Assembly (NCBI RefSeq): GCF_003121705.1
Contig: NZ_PYHR01000002.1
Span: forward strand, 372,001 to 436,000
Origin: Serinibacter arcticus
GTDB lineage: Bacteria; Actinomycetota; Actinomycetes; Actinomycetales; Beutenbergiaceae
DNA length: 64,000 nt
Direction: 5' to 3'
Of the stretch, positions 18,312 through 31,668 are shown piece by piece; position 1 is the stretch's first letter, and the number at the start of each line of letters is the position of its first letter. Under the pieces are notes generated by a model. That model saw only the letters and a list, made by a program, of their open reading frames with translations, made no database searches and was not told the DNA's origin. Made by a program: the position numbers and the translations under genes.

Positions 18312-18605
18312 TCAGCCCTCCACCAGCGCACTCCACGGACCGATGACCGGGGCCCAGGCCCGGGCGTCCCGCCGGGCCACGAGGCCGGCCGCCGCGAACG
18401 GATCGGCGTCGAGCAGCGCGAGGGCGGCGGCCTCGTCGTCGGCGACCAGCAGGAGCAGCGCGCCCTCGCCGGTCCCGAGCGGGCCGGAGGCGAGCAGGTC
18501 GCCGCCGGCCAGGAGCCCGCGCAGGAACTCGCGGTGCGCGGGCCGGACGGCGGTGCGCTCGTCGGCGCGGTGGTCGTAGGTGTACTCGACGGCGAACACG
18601 GGCAC
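18312..18605 (-). CDS. YCII-family protein
   Basis: 97 aa small cytoplasmic protein. The N-terminus [11 protein letters not shown] followed by [23 protein letters not shown], and the middle [22 protein letters not shown], are the standard YciI ferredoxin-like fold pattern with a conserved His and Asp pair. Function of the family is poorly defined; YciI-like proteins have been proposed as small catalytic domains (dehydrochlorinase- or muconolactone-isomerase-like). It is a single gene, divergent from uvrA and convergent with terC. Confidence 0.82.
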   Translation of the reverse strand: MPVFAVEYTYDHRADERTAVRPAHREFLRGLLAGGDLLASGPLGTGEGALLLLVADDEAAALALLDADPFAAAGLVARRDARAWAPVIGPWSALVEG

Positions 18606-18685
18606 GGTGGGCTCCTGGGGCGTGGCACGGGTGGACCGTCCCAGCGTAGGACGACTGTGGGCGGCGTCACGGCTCTACGCCCACG

Positions 18686-18701
18686 TCGAACAGGTGTGCG
18701 A
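18686..18701. promoter_or_regulatory. Candidate LexA (SOS) box upstream of uvrA
   Basis: TCGAACAGGTGTGCGA matches the actinobacterial SOS pattern TCGAAC-N4-GTTCGA at 11 of 12 defined bases. It sits where a -35 element would be for the TATCCT hexamer at 18720-18725, so LexA binding would block the uvrA promoter. Confidence 0.75.
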
Positions 18702-18719
18702 GATGTCGGAGGCGGCGGT

Positions 18720-18725
18720 TATCCT
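18720..18725 (+). promoter_or_regulatory. Candidate -10 element of uvrA (leaderless)
   Basis: TATCCT ends six bases before the GTG start, so transcription would begin at or next to the start codon. No Shine-Dalgarno sequence is needed in that case. The same spacing is seen at uvrB, pcp and the lipoprotein gene at 58322. Confidence 0.6.
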
Positions 18726-18731
18726 CGAGGG

Positions 18732-21590
<2,859 letters not shown>

Positions 21591-21609
21591 GGACGGACGC
21601 GCGCGGCGC

Positions 21610-23544
21610 ATGACCAATCCGAGCGACTACCGGCCGGCGCCGGGGGAGATTCCCACGTCCCCCGGCGTCTACCGCTTCAGCGACCCCAGCGGCCGCGTGA
21701 TCTACGTCGGCAAGGCGCGGAGCCTGCGGCAGCGCCTGGCGAACTACTTCGCGCCGCTGCCGACGCTCCACCCGCGCACCGCGCGGATGGTGACGACGGC
21801 GAGCCGCGTGGAGTGGACCGTCGTGGGCACCGAGGTGGAGGCCCTGTCGCTGGAGTACTCCTGGATCAAGGAGTTCGACCCGCGGTTCAACGTCAAGTAC
21901 CGCGACGACAAGTCCTACCCCTACCTCGCCGTCACGATGGGGGAGACCGTGCCCCGGGTCTCGGTGATGCGGGGGGCCAAGCGCGCCGGCACCCGGTACT
22001 TCGGCCCGTACTCCCACGCCTGGGCGATCCGGGAGACCGTCGATCTGCTGCTGCGGGTGTTCCCGATCCGCAGCTGCAGCTCCGGCGTCTACAAGCGCGC
22101 GGCCCAGAGCGGCCGCGCCTGCCTGCTCGGCTACCTCGACAAGTGCTCGGCGCCGTGCGTCGGGCGCATCTCCCCGGAGGACCACCGCGCGCTGGCGGAG
22201 GACTTCTGCCGGTTCATGGCCGGCGACACCGGAACGTTCGTCAAGCGGCTCGAGGCGGAGATGGGCCGGGCCGCCGCCGAGATGGACTACGAGCGCGCCG
22301 CCCGCCTGCGCGACGACCTCGGGGCCCTGCGCCGCGTCGTGGAGAAGAACGCCGTGGTGCTCGACGACGGCACGGACGCGGACATCTTCGCCCTGGCCCA
22401 GGACGACCTCGAGGTCTCGGTGCAGGTGTTCCACGTCCGGGGCGGACGGGTGCGCGGGCAGCGGGGCTGGGTCTCCGAGCGGGTGGAGGACATGGACGAC
22501 GGCGCCCTGGTCGAGCGCCTCCTGCAGCAGATCTACGCCGAGCGGGACGCCGACGTGCCCCGCGAGGTGCTGGTCCCCGCGCTGCCCGAGGACGCCGAGC
22601 AGCTCCAGGAGTGGCTCGGCGGCATCCGCGGGTCCAGGGTGAGCCTGCGGATCCCCCAGCGGGGCGACAAGCGCGCGCTCGCCGCGACGGTCCGCACCAA
22701 CGCCGAGGGTGCGCTCGCGCTGCACAAGACCCGCCGTGCCGGAGACCTCACGGCCCGGTCCAAGGCCCTCGCCGACCTCGAGACCGAGCTCGACCTGCCC
22801 ACGTCTCCGCTGCGCATCGAGTGCTTCGACATCTCCACGCTCCAGGGCACCCACCAGGTCGGCTCGATGGTCGTGTTCGAGGACGGGCTCGCCCGCAAGA
22901 GCGCCTACCGGCAGTTCGTCGTCCGCGGCGCGGACGGCAGCGGCGCCCGCGACGACACCGAGGCCATGCACGAGGTCATCACGCGGCGCTTCAAGCGCAT
23001 GGCGGCCGAGCGCGAGGGCGCCGCCGTCGACGACGACGGCGTCCCCGTCGTGCGCGGGATCGACCCGAGCACGGGTCGCCCCGTGCGGTTCGCCTACGCC
23101 CCGCAGCTCGTCGTCGTCGACGGCGGACCGCCCCAGGTCGCCGCCGCCAAGCGGGCGATGGACGAGCTGGGCGTCACCGACGTCGCGCTCGTCGGGCTCG
23201 CCAAGCGGCTCGAGGAGGTCTGGCTGCCGGGGGAGGAGTTCCCGCTCGTGCTGCCCCGCACCAGCGAGGGGCTCTACCTGCTGCAGCGCGTCCGCGACGA
23301 GGCGCACCGGTTCGCCATCACCCACCACCGCAAACGCCGCAGCGGCGCGATGACCCGCTCGGTGCTCGACGACGTCCCCGGCCTCGGTCCCTCGCGGCAG
23401 GCGGCGCTCCTGGGACGCTTCGGCTCCGTCAAGGCGATCCGGGTCGCCGGCCCCGACGCCATCGCCGAGGTCCCCGGCATCGGCCCCAAGCTCGCCGTGG
23501 CGGTCCACGAGGCGCTGTCCGGGCCTGGCATCCTGGGGTCATGA
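21610..23544 (+). CDS. uvrC: Excinuclease ABC subunit C
   Basis: 644 aa dual-incision nuclease of UvrABC. Domains in order: GIY-YIG nuclease at the N-terminus (SPGVYRF...[14 protein letters not shown], about residues 17-45); UVR motif [16 protein letters not shown] near residue 220; RNase H-like endonuclease with [18 protein letters not shown] and [13 protein letters not shown]; and C-terminal helix-hairpin-helix [15 protein letters not shown] plus VPGIGPKLA. Its stop overlaps the rapZ start (ATGA), linking DNA repair with the rapZ-yvcK-whiA unit, the common actinobacterial arrangement. Confidence 0.97.
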   Translation: MTNPSDYRPAPGEIPTSPGVYRFSDPSGRVIYVGKARSLRQRLANYFAPLPTLHPRTARMVTTASRVEWTVVGTEVEALSLEYSWIKEFDPRFNVKYRDDKSYPYLAVTMGETVPRVSVMRGAKRAGTRYFGPYSHAWAIRETVDLLLRVFPIRSCSSGVYKRAAQSGRACLLGYLDKCSAPCVGRISPEDHRALAEDFCRFMAGDTGTFVKRLEAEMGRAAAEMDYERAARLRDDLGALRRVVEKNAVVLDDGTDADIFALAQDDLEVSVQVFHVRGGRVRGQRGWVSERVEDMDDGALVERLLQQIYAERDADVPREVLVPALPEDAEQLQEWLGGIRGSRVSLRIPQRGDKRALAATVRTNAEGALALHKTRRAGDLTARSKALADLETELDLPTSPLRIECFDISTLQGTHQVGSMVVFEDGLARKSAYRQFVVRGADGSGARDDTEAMHEVITRRFKRMAAEREGAAVDDDGVPVVRGIDPSTGRPVRFAYAPQLVVVDGGPPQVAAAKRAMDELGVTDVALVGLAKRLEEVWLPGEEFPLVLPRTSEGLYLLQRVRDEAHRFAITHHRKRRSGAMTRSVLDDVPGLGPSRQAALLGRFGSVKAIRVAGPDAIAEVPGIGPKLAVAVHEALSGPGILGS

Positions 23545-24515
23545 CCGGTGACGCGACCGACCGCCCGCACGCCCCGACGCACGACGACGACCACGACCCG
23601 CTGACGGTCCCGGGCGGCATCCCGCTGCTGGAGAGCACGACGACGAAGCCGAGCGCCGAGCGCAGCGAGGTCATCCTCATCACCGGCATGTCAGGCGCCG
23701 GCCGGTCACGCGCGGCGGCCGTGCTCGAGGACCTCGACTGGTACGTCGTGGACAACCTCCCGCCGCAGCTGCTCGCGCCCATGGTGGGGATGATGTCCCC
23801 GGACGGTGGCGTCCGACGGCTCGCCGCCGTCGTCGACGCCCGCGGCAAGGAGTTCTTCTCCGACCTCGACGGCGTGATCGAGTCGTTCCGGGCGCAGGGG
23901 ATCGAGTACCGGATCGTCTTCCTCGACGCCGACGACGCCACCCTCGTGCGCCGCTTCGAGCAGGTCCGCCGTCCTCACCCGCTGCAGGGCGAGGGCACGA
24001 TCCTCGACGGCATCGCGGCCGAGCGCACCGTGACCGAGCACCTGCGCGAGCGCGCCGACGTCTACCTCGACACGTCCCACCTCAACGTGCACGAGCTCGC
24101 CGCGCGGGTGCGGGCCGAGGTGGCCGGTGCGGGGGAGCGCCCGCTCGCGATCACCGTCGTCTCGTTCGGGTTCAAGTACGGCATCCCGCTGGACGCCGAC
24201 CACGTCGTCGACGTCCGGTTCCTGTCCAACCCGTACTGGGTGACCGAGCTGCGCCACCTCACCGGCAAGGACGCCCCCGTCGCCGACTACGTGCTCGGGC
24301 TGCCCGGGGCGGCCGAGTTCGTGTCGGGCTACGCCGACCTCATCGAGCCGATCACCGCCGGGTACCTGGCCGAGCAGAAGGCCTACCTCACGATCGCGTT
24401 CGGCTGCACGGGCGGCAAGCACCGCTCGGTGGCGCTCTCGGAGCGGCTGGGGGAGACGCTGCGCTCCCGCGGGTACTCGGTGCGCAACCTCCACCGCGAC
24501 CTGGGACGGGAGTAG
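23541..24515 (+). CDS. rapZ: RNase adapter protein RapZ / nucleotide-binding protein YvcJ
   Basis: 324 aa P-loop protein with Walker [12 protein letters not shown] (about residues 52-62), Walker B-like [10 protein letters not shown], and the C-terminal domain motif [21 protein letters not shown] followed by [10 protein letters not shown]. In E. coli RapZ guides RNase E to GlmZ; in Gram-positives the role of YvcJ is less clear, linked to nucleotide-dependent control of cell-wall precursor metabolism. An N-terminal extension of about 45 acidic/His-rich residues precedes the P-loop. It overlaps uvrC by four bases and is followed at three bases by yvcK. Confidence 0.93.
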   Translation: MTGDATDRPHAPTHDDDHDPLTVPGGIPLLESTTTKPSAERSEVILITGMSGAGRSRAAAVLEDLDWYVVDNLPPQLLAPMVGMMSPDGGVRRLAAVVDARGKEFFSDLDGVIESFRAQGIEYRIVFLDADDATLVRRFEQVRRPHPLQGEGTILDGIAAERTVTEHLRERADVYLDTSHLNVHELAARVRAEVAGAGERPLAITVVSFGFKYGIPLDADHVVDVRFLSNPYWVTELRHLTGKDAPVADYVLGLPGAAEFVSGYADLIEPITAGYLAEQKAYLTIAFGCTGGKHRSVALSERLGETLRSRGYSVRNLHRDLGRE

Positions 24516-24517
24516 CC

Positions 24518-25498
24518 GTGGCCGTCCGCGCGCTGGATCCGCTGCGGATCGAACCGCTGCGCATCGTCGCCCTCGGCGGTGGCCACGGGCTCGCCGCCTC
24601 GCTGCTGGCGCTGCGCCACCTCACGCCCGACCTGACGGCGGTCGTCACGGTCGCCGACGACGGCGGCTCGTCGGGGCGGCTGCGCCACGAGATGGGGATC
24701 CTGCCGCCCGGTGACCTCCGCATGGCCCTGGCGTCGCTGTGCGACGACACGCCGCGCGGGCGGGCGTGGCACGACATCCTCCAGCACCGGTTCGTCACCG
24801 ACGGCGACCTCGACGGTCACGCCCTGGGGAACCTGCTCATCGCCGCGGCCTGGCAGCACGCCGGGTCCGCCGTCGCCGGCCTCGACCAGATCGCCGAGCT
24901 CATCGGGGTCCGCGGTCGTGTCCTCCCGATGGTCGCCGAACCGCTGGTGATCGAGGCGGACGTCACGCGACGCGGCCAGGCCGACCTGGTCGTGCGCGGT
25001 CAGAGCCGCGTCGCCGTCACCAGCGGGCGCGTCTCGCGCGTCCGGCTGCTCCCGGAGGAGCCCGAGATGTGCCCCGAGACGCTCGAGGCGATCCGGGCGG
25101 CGGACTGGGTCGTCCTGGGCCCGGGCTCCTGGTACACCTCGGTGCTGCCCCACCTGCAGGTGCGGCAGCTGCGGGACGCGATCCACGACGCCGCCCACAT
25201 CGCCCTCACGCTCAACCTGCAGCAGCAGGAGGGCGAGACCGACGGGTTCACCGCCGCCGACCACGTCCGCGTGCTCCGCGAGGTGGACCCCGACCTGCGC
25301 CCCGACGTCGTCGTCGCGGACCCGGGCTGGGTGGACGACGTCGCCCAGCTGGAGGCCGTGGCCGGCGAGCTCGGCGCCGGCCTCCTGCTGCGCCAGGTGC
25401 GTGCCGACGACGGGACGGCGCGGCACGACCCGCTCCGGCTGGCCGCCGCCTACCGCGACGCGTTCTCGGCCACCTGGGGAGATGTCGCGCGGGGCTGA
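24518..25498 (+). CDS. yvcK: Gluconeogenesis factor YvcK / CofD-like protein
   Basis: 326 aa Rossmann-type protein of the CofD/YvcK (CuvA) family, which binds UDP-sugars and is needed for growth on gluconeogenic carbon and for cell shape. Seen: [19 protein letters not shown] at the N-terminus, [14 protein letters not shown] (the family signature), [13 protein letters not shown], and [13 protein letters not shown]. The start is GTG 24518. It is sandwiched between rapZ and whiA, the conserved triad of Gram-positives, which confirms the assignment over CofD. Confidence 0.93.
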   Translation: MAVRALDPLRIEPLRIVALGGGHGLAASLLALRHLTPDLTAVVTVADDGGSSGRLRHEMGILPPGDLRMALASLCDDTPRGRAWHDILQHRFVTDGDLDGHALGNLLIAAAWQHAGSAVAGLDQIAELIGVRGRVLPMVAEPLVIEADVTRRGQADLVVRGQSRVAVTSGRVSRVRLLPEEPEMCPETLEAIRAADWVVLGPGSWYTSVLPHLQVRQLRDAIHDAAHIALTLNLQQQEGETDGFTAADHVRVLREVDPDLRPDVVVADPGWVDDVAQLEAVAGELGAGLLLRQVRADDGTARHDPLRLAAAYRDAFSATWGDVARG

Positions 25499-25604
25499 GA
25501 TCCGCGCGACGCCGTCGGTTCCGCGACCCGGACGAGGCGTCCGGGACCCGGACGGCCCACATCGACGGGGGCACGGTTCCGCTCCGCGTGGCAGGATGTC
25601 CGGC

Positions 25605-26585
25605 ATGTCTCTGACCGCTGCCGTGAAGGACGAACTGGCCAGGGTCCGGGTCGATCGCACCTCCAGTCGCAAGGCCGAGGTCTCGGCGACGCTGCGCTTC
25701 GCCGGGGGCCTCCACATCATCTCGGGGCGCATCGTCATCGAGGCCGAGCTCGACAACGCCGCTGCCGCGCGCCGGATCCGTGTCGCGATCGCCGAGGTCT
25801 ACGGCCACGCGAGCGACATCATCGTCGTCTCGGGCGGAGCGCTGCGGAAGGGCAACCGCTACGTGGTCCGCGTGGTGCGCGACGGCGAGGCGCTCGCCCG
25901 TCAGACGGGCCTCCTGGACTCCCGGGGCCGCCCCGTGCGGGGGCTGCCGCCGCAGGTCGTCTCCGCGAGCGTCGCCGACACCGTCGCCGCCTGGCGCGGG
26001 GCGTTCCTCGCGCACGGGTCGCTGACCGAACCCGGCCGCTCCGCCGCCCTCGAGGTGACCTGCCCCGGACCTGAGGCCGCCCTCGCGCTGGTGGGCGCCG
26101 CCCGTCGCCTCGGCCTGAGCGCCAAGGCCCGTGAGGTGCGCGGCGTCGACCGGGTCGTGGTGCGCGACGGCGACGCCATCGCCGCCCTCCTGACCCGGAT
26201 GGGCGCGCACGACGCCGTGCTGGCGTGGGAGGAGCGGCGCATGCGCCGCGAGGTCCGCGGCACCGCGAACCGCCTGGCCAACTTCGACGACGCGAACCTG
26301 CGCCGCAGCGCGCGGGCCGCCGTCGCCGCCAGCGCCCGCGTCCAGCGCGCGTTCGAGATCCTCGGCGACGAGGTCCCCGAGCACCTGGTCGAGGCGGGCC
26401 GCCTGCGGCTCGAGCACCGTCAGGCGTCGCTGGAGGAGCTCGGACAGCTCTCCGACCCGCAGCTGACGAAGGACGCCGTCGCGGGCCGGATCCGTCGCCT
26501 TCTCGCCACCGCCGACAAGCGAGCGAGCGACCTCGGCATCCCCGACACCGAGAGCATCCTCACGCCGGACATGCTTGACCTCTGA
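25605..26585 (+). CDS. whiA: Sporulation/cell-division regulator WhiA
   Basis: 326 aa DNA-binding protein with a degenerate LAGLIDADG homing-endonuclease fold (N-terminal two thirds) and a C-terminal helix-turn-helix. Seen: [14 protein letters not shown] start, the [17 protein letters not shown] segment, [13 protein letters not shown], and the C-terminal [24 protein letters not shown]. In Streptomyces WhiA works with WhiB on septation genes; in non-sporulating actinomycetes it acts in division or chromosome segregation. ATG 25605 is preferred over ATG 25596 because it gives the family N-terminus. About 106 bases separate it from yvcK. Confidence 0.95.
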   Translation: MSLTAAVKDELARVRVDRTSSRKAEVSATLRFAGGLHIISGRIVIEAELDNAAAARRIRVAIAEVYGHASDIIVVSGGALRKGNRYVVRVVRDGEALARQTGLLDSRGRPVRGLPPQVVSASVADTVAAWRGAFLAHGSLTEPGRSAALEVTCPGPEAALALVGAARRLGLSAKAREVRGVDRVVVRDGDAIAALLTRMGAHDAVLAWEERRMRREVRGTANRLANFDDANLRRSARAAVAASARVQRAFEILGDEVPEHLVEAGRLRLEHRQASLEELGQLSDPQLTKDAVAGRIRRLLATADKRASDLGIPDTESILTPDMLDL

Positions 26586-26714
26586 GGGTCGACGTGCCTC
26601 GTCCGTGACGGCCTCCGGCCGAGCGGCGGCACCCGGGTTCCGCAGGGCGAGACGCCTGCCGCCTGGGCACCAGGTCCCACCGTCCGGCGGGGGCCGACGT
26701 AGTAGTGTCCGTAG

Positions 26715-27806
<1,092 letters not shown>

Positions 27807-27826
27807 TCTGCCCGATGTGACCCGCG

Positions 27827-27860
27827 CCCGCGTCCGTACCCCTCGGGGTACGGGCGCGGG
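27827..27860 (+). terminator. Intercistronic hairpin between gap and pgk
   Basis: CCCGCG-t-CCGTACC pairs with GGTACGG-g-CGCGGG around a short loop, giving about 13 pairs with one internal mismatch. It could be a partial terminator or an mRNA-stabilising element that tunes gap over pgk. No T run follows. Confidence 0.5.
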
Positions 27861-27919
27861 GGCGTCTCGGCCCTGTTCCACCCCGACGTTCCGCCCCAGG
27901 GCGGAGAGGAGACCCCGCT

Positions 27920-29128
27920 GTGAAGACGCTCGCCGACCTCGGTGACCTGCGCGGCAAGACCGTGCTCGTCCGCTCGGACTTCAACGTGCCGCTCGACGGC
28001 ACCACCATCACGGACGACGGCCGCATCCGCGCCGCGCTGCCGACCCTCAAGGCCCTGCTCGACGGCGGAGCCAAGGTCGTCGTGACCGCCCACCTCGGTC
28101 GCCCCAAGGGCGCGCCGGAGGACAAGTACTCCCTCGCCCCCGTGGCCGCCCGCCTCGGCGAGCTGCTCGGCCAGGACGTCGCCCTCGCCGGCGACCTCGT
28201 CGGCGACAGCGCGAAGGCGACGGTCGGCGCGCTGACCGACGGCCGGATCGCCCTCCTGGAGAACGTCCGCTTCGACGCCCGCGAGACCTCCAAGGTCGAC
28301 GCCGAGCGCGCCGAGCTGGCCGCCGAGCTGGCCGCCCTGGGCGGCGGCGTCGACGCGTTCGTCTCCGACGGCTTCGGCGTCGTCCACCGCAAGCAGGCGT
28401 CCGTGTACGACGTCGCGGCGATCCTCCCGCATGCGGCCGGCACCCTGGTCGAGGGCGAGGTCAAGGCGCTCGACAAGGCGATCAACGACCCCGCGCGGCC
28501 CTACGCCGTCGTCCTCGGCGGCTCGAAGGTCTCCGACAAGCTCGGCGTCATCGCCAACCTGCTCGAGAAGGCCGACACGCTGCTCATCGGTGGCGGCATG
28601 GTCTTCACGTTCCTCGCGGCCCAGGGCCACGAGGTCGGCAAGTCCCTGCTCGAGGTCGACCAGATCGACACCGTCAAGGGCTACCTGGCGCGCGCCGAGG
28701 AGAAGGGCGTCACCATCGTCCTGCCGACCGACATCGTCGCCGCCGAGGCGTTCGCCGCCGACGCGAAGCACGAGGTCGTCGCCGCCGACGCCATCCCGGC
28801 CGAGTCGCTGGGCCTGGACATCGGACCGGAGTCCGCCAAGGCGTTCGCCGAGGCCGTCAAGGCCTCCCGCACCATCGTCTGGAACGGCCCGATGGGCGTG
28901 TTCGAGATGGACGCCTTCGCCGGCGGCACCCGCGCCGTCGCCCAGGCCATGATCGACGCGACCGCCGCGGGCGCGTTCTCCATCGTGGGCGGTGGCGACT
29001 CCGCCGCCGCCGTCCGCACGCTCGGCTTCGACGAGGCCGGGTTCAGCCACATCTCCACCGGTGGTGGAGCCTCCCTCGAGCTGCTCGAGGGCAAGACCCT
29101 GCCCGGCCTCGCCGTGCTCGAGAACTGA
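27920..29128 (+). CDS. pgk: Phosphoglycerate kinase
   Basis: 402 aa monomeric glycolytic kinase that makes ATP from 1,3-bisphosphoglycerate. Seen: [13 protein letters not shown] (substrate loop, about residues 16-28), [42 protein letters not shown], and [14 protein letters not shown] (nucleotide loop). GTG 27920 has a purine-rich GGAGAGGAGA ahead of it. tpiA starts 12 bases after the stop. Confidence 0.97.
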   Translation: MKTLADLGDLRGKTVLVRSDFNVPLDGTTITDDGRIRAALPTLKALLDGGAKVVVTAHLGRPKGAPEDKYSLAPVAARLGELLGQDVALAGDLVGDSAKATVGALTDGRIALLENVRFDARETSKVDAERAELAAELAALGGGVDAFVSDGFGVVHRKQASVYDVAAILPHAAGTLVEGEVKALDKAINDPARPYAVVLGGSKVSDKLGVIANLLEKADTLLIGGGMVFTFLAAQGHEVGKSLLEVDQIDTVKGYLARAEEKGVTIVLPTDIVAAEAFAADAKHEVVAADAIPAESLGLDIGPESAKAFAEAVKASRTIVWNGPMGVFEMDAFAGGTRAVAQAMIDATAAGAFSIVGGGDSAAAVRTLGFDEAGFSHISTGGGASLELLEGKTLPGLAVLEN

Positions 29129-29139
29129 AGGACGAGAAC

Positions 29140-29919
29140 ATGACCCGCACCCCCCTGATGGTGGGCAACTGGAAGCTCAACCTCGACCACCACGAGGCGA
29201 TCGCCCTCGTGCAGAAGCTCGCCTGGACCCTCGGCGACGCCAAGCACGACTACGACGCCGTCGAGGTCGTCGTCTCGCCGTCGTTCACCAGCCTGCGCTC
29301 CGTGCAGACGCTCGTGGACGGCGACAAGCTCGGCCTGAAGTACGCCTCGCAGGACATCTCGGCGCAGGCGTCCGGCGCCTACACCGGTGAGGTCTCCGCG
29401 AAGCAGCTGTCCGCGCTCGGCGTGAGCTACGCGATCATCGGTCACTCGGAGCGTCGTCAGTACCACGCCGAGTCCGACGCGCTGGTGAACGCGAAGATCC
29501 TGGCCGCTCTCGGTGCCGGCATCACGCCGATCGTCTGCGTCGGCGAGCCGCTCGAGGTCCGCCAGGCGGGCGAGCAGGTCGCCTTCTCGCTGGCCCAGGT
29601 CGACGGCGCCCTCGCGGGTCTGTCCGCCGAGCAGGTCGCGCAGCTCGTCATCGCCTACGAGCCCGTCTGGGCGATCGGCACCGGCGAGGTCGCCACGCCC
29701 GAGGACGCGCAGGAGATCGCCGCGGCGACCCGCGCGCGCGTCGCCGAGCTGGTCGGCGCCGAGGTGGCCGACGGCCTCCGCATCCTCTACGGCGGCAGCG
29801 TGAAGGGCGACAACGTCGCCTCGATCATGGCCCAGCCCGACGTCGACGGCACGCTCGTCGGCGGCGCCAGCCTCGTGCTGGAGCAGTTCGCCGCGATCGC
29901 GGGCTTCGACAAGCTCTGA
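29140..29919 (+). CDS. tpiA: Triosephosphate isomerase
   Basis: 259 aa TIM-barrel enzyme interconverting dihydroxyacetone phosphate and glyceraldehyde 3-phosphate. Catalytic residues are visible: Lys in GNWKLN (about residue 13), His in IGHSERRQ (about 99), Glu in [11 protein letters not shown] (about 172), plus the phosphate loop [18 protein letters not shown] lies near 29128. It closes the gap-pgk-tpiA cluster; a strong hairpin follows. Confidence 0.97.
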   Translation: MTRTPLMVGNWKLNLDHHEAIALVQKLAWTLGDAKHDYDAVEVVVSPSFTSLRSVQTLVDGDKLGLKYASQDISAQASGAYTGEVSAKQLSALGVSYAIIGHSERRQYHAESDALVNAKILAALGAGITPIVCVGEPLEVRQAGEQVAFSLAQVDGALAGLSAEQVAQLVIAYEPVWAIGTGEVATPEDAQEIAAATRARVAELVGAEVADGLRILYGGSVKGDNVASIMAQPDVDGTLVGGASLVLEQFAAIAGFDKL

Positions 29920-29928
29920 TCAGCAGCG

Positions 29929-29965
29929 GGGGTGCGGTGGTCACCTGATCCGACCACCGCACCCC
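29929..29965 (+). terminator. Terminator after tpiA
   Basis: A perfect 14-bp stem (29929-29942 with 29952-29965) with a 9-base loop, ten bases after the tpiA stop. It would separate the glycolytic operon from secG. A TATCCT hexamer just after it (29972-29977) may be the secG -10 element. Confidence 0.78.
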
Positions 29966-30028
29966 ATCGCCTATCCTTGTCAGGCCACCACGTCGGTGGC
30001 CGACGAACTCGAACGAAGGACGCACACC

Positions 30029-30274
30029 GTGGACGCGCTTCGGATCGGACTTCAGGTGCTGCTCGTGCTCACGAGCGCGCTCCTGGTCCTCACCATCCTC
30101 ATGCACAAGGGCAAGGGCGGTGGTATGTCGGACATGTTCGGAGGAGGCCTCTCCTCGAGCGTGAGCTCCTCCGGCGTCGCCGAGCGCAACCTCAACCGCA
30201 TCACCATCGCGACCGCGGTGCTGTGGGGGGTCGTCGTCCTTCTGCTCGGTCTCATGCAGAAGTTCGTGGTCTAG
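30029..30274 (+). CDS. secG: Preprotein translocase subunit SecG
   Basis: 81 aa accessory subunit of the SecYEG channel. Two transmembrane helices (about residues 4-23 and 55-77) flank the cytoplasmic loop HKGKGGGMSDMFGGG, the standard SecG signature. GTG 30029 is used because GAAGGA sits about nine bases upstream and it gives the usual N-terminus; an in-frame start at 29996 would add an atypical charged extension. The tpiA-secG-rbpA order is typical of actinomycetes. Confidence 0.93.
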   Translation: MDALRIGLQVLLVLTSALLVLTILMHKGKGGGMSDMFGGGLSSSVSSSGVAERNLNRITIATAVLWGVVVLLLGLMQKFVV

Positions 30275-30288
30275 GTCTAGGGGGACCC

Positions 30289-30639
30289 GTGGCTGGTGGA
30301 GGAAGCGCGATCCGAGGATCGCGGGTGGGGGCTGGCCCGATGGGGGAGGCCGAGCGGGGCGACGCAGCACCGCGGGTCTGGATCTCCTACTGGTGCGCTG
30401 CCGGGCACGAGACGCGACCGAGCTTCGCGGACGACGCCGGCACGCAGGCGCCCGAGAACTGGGACTGCCCGCGCTGCGGGCTGCCCGCCGGTCAGGACAG
30501 GGCCAACCCGCCCGCCGCGCCGAAGAACGAGCCGTACAAGACGCACCTCGCCTACGTGAAGGAGCGTCGCAGCGACGCCGAGGGGGCCGAGCTCCTCGAG
30601 GAGGCGCTCACGGCCCTCCGCCAGCGCCGGGGCCGCTGA
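30289..30639 (+). CDS. rbpA: RNA polymerase-binding protein RbpA
   Basis: 116 aa actinobacterial transcription factor that binds RNA polymerase and the primary sigma factor and stabilises open complexes. Seen: the N-terminal SAIRGSRVGAGPMGE, a core with zinc-type residues (WCAAGHE and CPRCG), and the C-terminal sigma-interaction segment THLAYVKERRSDAEGAELLEEAL. The start is GTG 30289. It is close to secG but separately readable; the GGGG preceding the start is a weak ribosome binding site. A perfect hairpin follows the gene. Confidence 0.92.
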   Translation: MAGGGSAIRGSRVGAGPMGEAERGDAAPRVWISYWCAAGHETRPSFADDAGTQAPENWDCPRCGLPAGQDRANPPAAPKNEPYKTHLAYVKERRSDAEGAELLEEALTALRQRRGR

Positions 30640-30663
30640 CCAGCAGCTCCCGCACCGATCACG

Positions 30664-30701
30664 ACGACGGCCGCCGACCCCTGAGGGTCGGCGGCCGTCG
30701 T
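30664..30701. terminator. Bidirectional terminator between rbpA and opcA
   Basis: A perfect 17-bp stem (30664-30680 with 30685-30701) with the tetraloop CTGA between convergent genes. Confidence 0.85.
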
Positions 30702-30720
30702 GCTGCCCGGACGAGGTCGG

Positions 30721-31668
30721 TCAGCCGGCGCTCTCGCCGACCAGGGCCGGGAGGGCCGTGGTGAGCACCTCGCCGTAGACGTCGTCGGGGTCGAGCCGGC
30801 GCAGGTCCTCGATGAGGCTGTCCGACAGCGTGCGCAGCGGCAGCGAGACCCGGTGGCTGACGCCGGACGGCTCGGAGATCTTCAGGATCGTCGAGTCCAC
30901 CGGACGCTCCATCACGACGTCGCCGTTCTCGCGGTGCAGCACGACGCCGGTGAGCGCCGGCGCGTCGGCGACCTCCTCGAGCGTCACGGGGACGTCGAGC
31001 GTCTGCCGCAGCCACGCCCCGAGCAGCACGAGGGAGGGGTGCGCCGTGTTGCCCCGGATGGTGATGCTGAGCACCGGTGTGAACGGCGGCTCGTCCAGGG
31101 CTGCGGCGATGAGACCGCGCCACAGGGTCGCGCGCGCCCACGCCAGGTCGGTGTCCCCGGGCGCGTGGTCCTCGGCGAGCCGGAGCAGGCGCTCGATCGG
31201 TGCCGAGCACTCCAGGGCGTCGGTGATGCGGCGCTGGGCCATCGCGCCGAGCGGGTCGGCCGACGGGCTGTCGGGCGGCGTCGCCGGCCACCAGGTGACG
31301 ATCGGCGCGTCGGGGAGCAGGAGCGGCATCACGAGCGAGTCGAGCTCGGTCGCGGCACCACCGCGGGGCCGCAGCACGATGACCTCGCTCGCACCGGCGT
31401 CGCCGCCCACGCGGATCTCCGCGTCGAGGCCGTCCGCCAGGTCGGCGTCGCCCTCCGTCGCCGCCTGCGGGCTCACGACGAGCACGCGGCACGGATGCTC
31501 ACGGCTGGCGTCGTTGGCCGCGTCGACGGCACGCTCGACGTGCTCGGGCGGCGCGCTGATGATGAGCGTCAGCACGCGTCCGAGCGCGACCGCGCCGCCC
31601 TCCTCGCGCAGCCGCACGAGGCGGGCCGCGACCTTCGATGACGTGGTCGAGGTGAGGGTGATGATCAT
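30721..31668 (-). CDS. opcA: Glucose-6-phosphate dehydrogenase assembly/allosteric protein OpcA
   Basis: 315 aa actinobacterial/cyanobacterial protein needed for full activity or redox control of glucose-6-phosphate dehydrogenase. Seen: VLTLIISAPPEHVE, the acidic-aromatic PIVTWWPATPP segment that marks the family, and VHRENGDVVMERP. It overlaps zwf by four bases (ATGA), so enzyme and partner are made together. It is the last gene of tkt-tal-zwf-opcA. Confidence 0.93.
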   Translation of the reverse strand: MIITLTSTTSSKVAARLVRLREEGGAVALGRVLTLIISAPPEHVERAVDAANDASREHPCRVLVVSPQAATEGDADLADGLDAEIRVGGDAGASEVIVLRPRGGAATELDSLVMPLLLPDAPIVTWWPATPPDSPSADPLGAMAQRRITDALECSAPIERLLRLAEDHAPGDTDLAWARATLWRGLIAAALDEPPFTPVLSITIRGNTAHPSLVLLGAWLRQTLDVPVTLEEVADAPALTGVVLHRENGDVVMERPVDSTILKISEPSGVSHRVSLPLRTLSDSLIEDLRRLDPDDVYGEVLTTALPALVGESAG

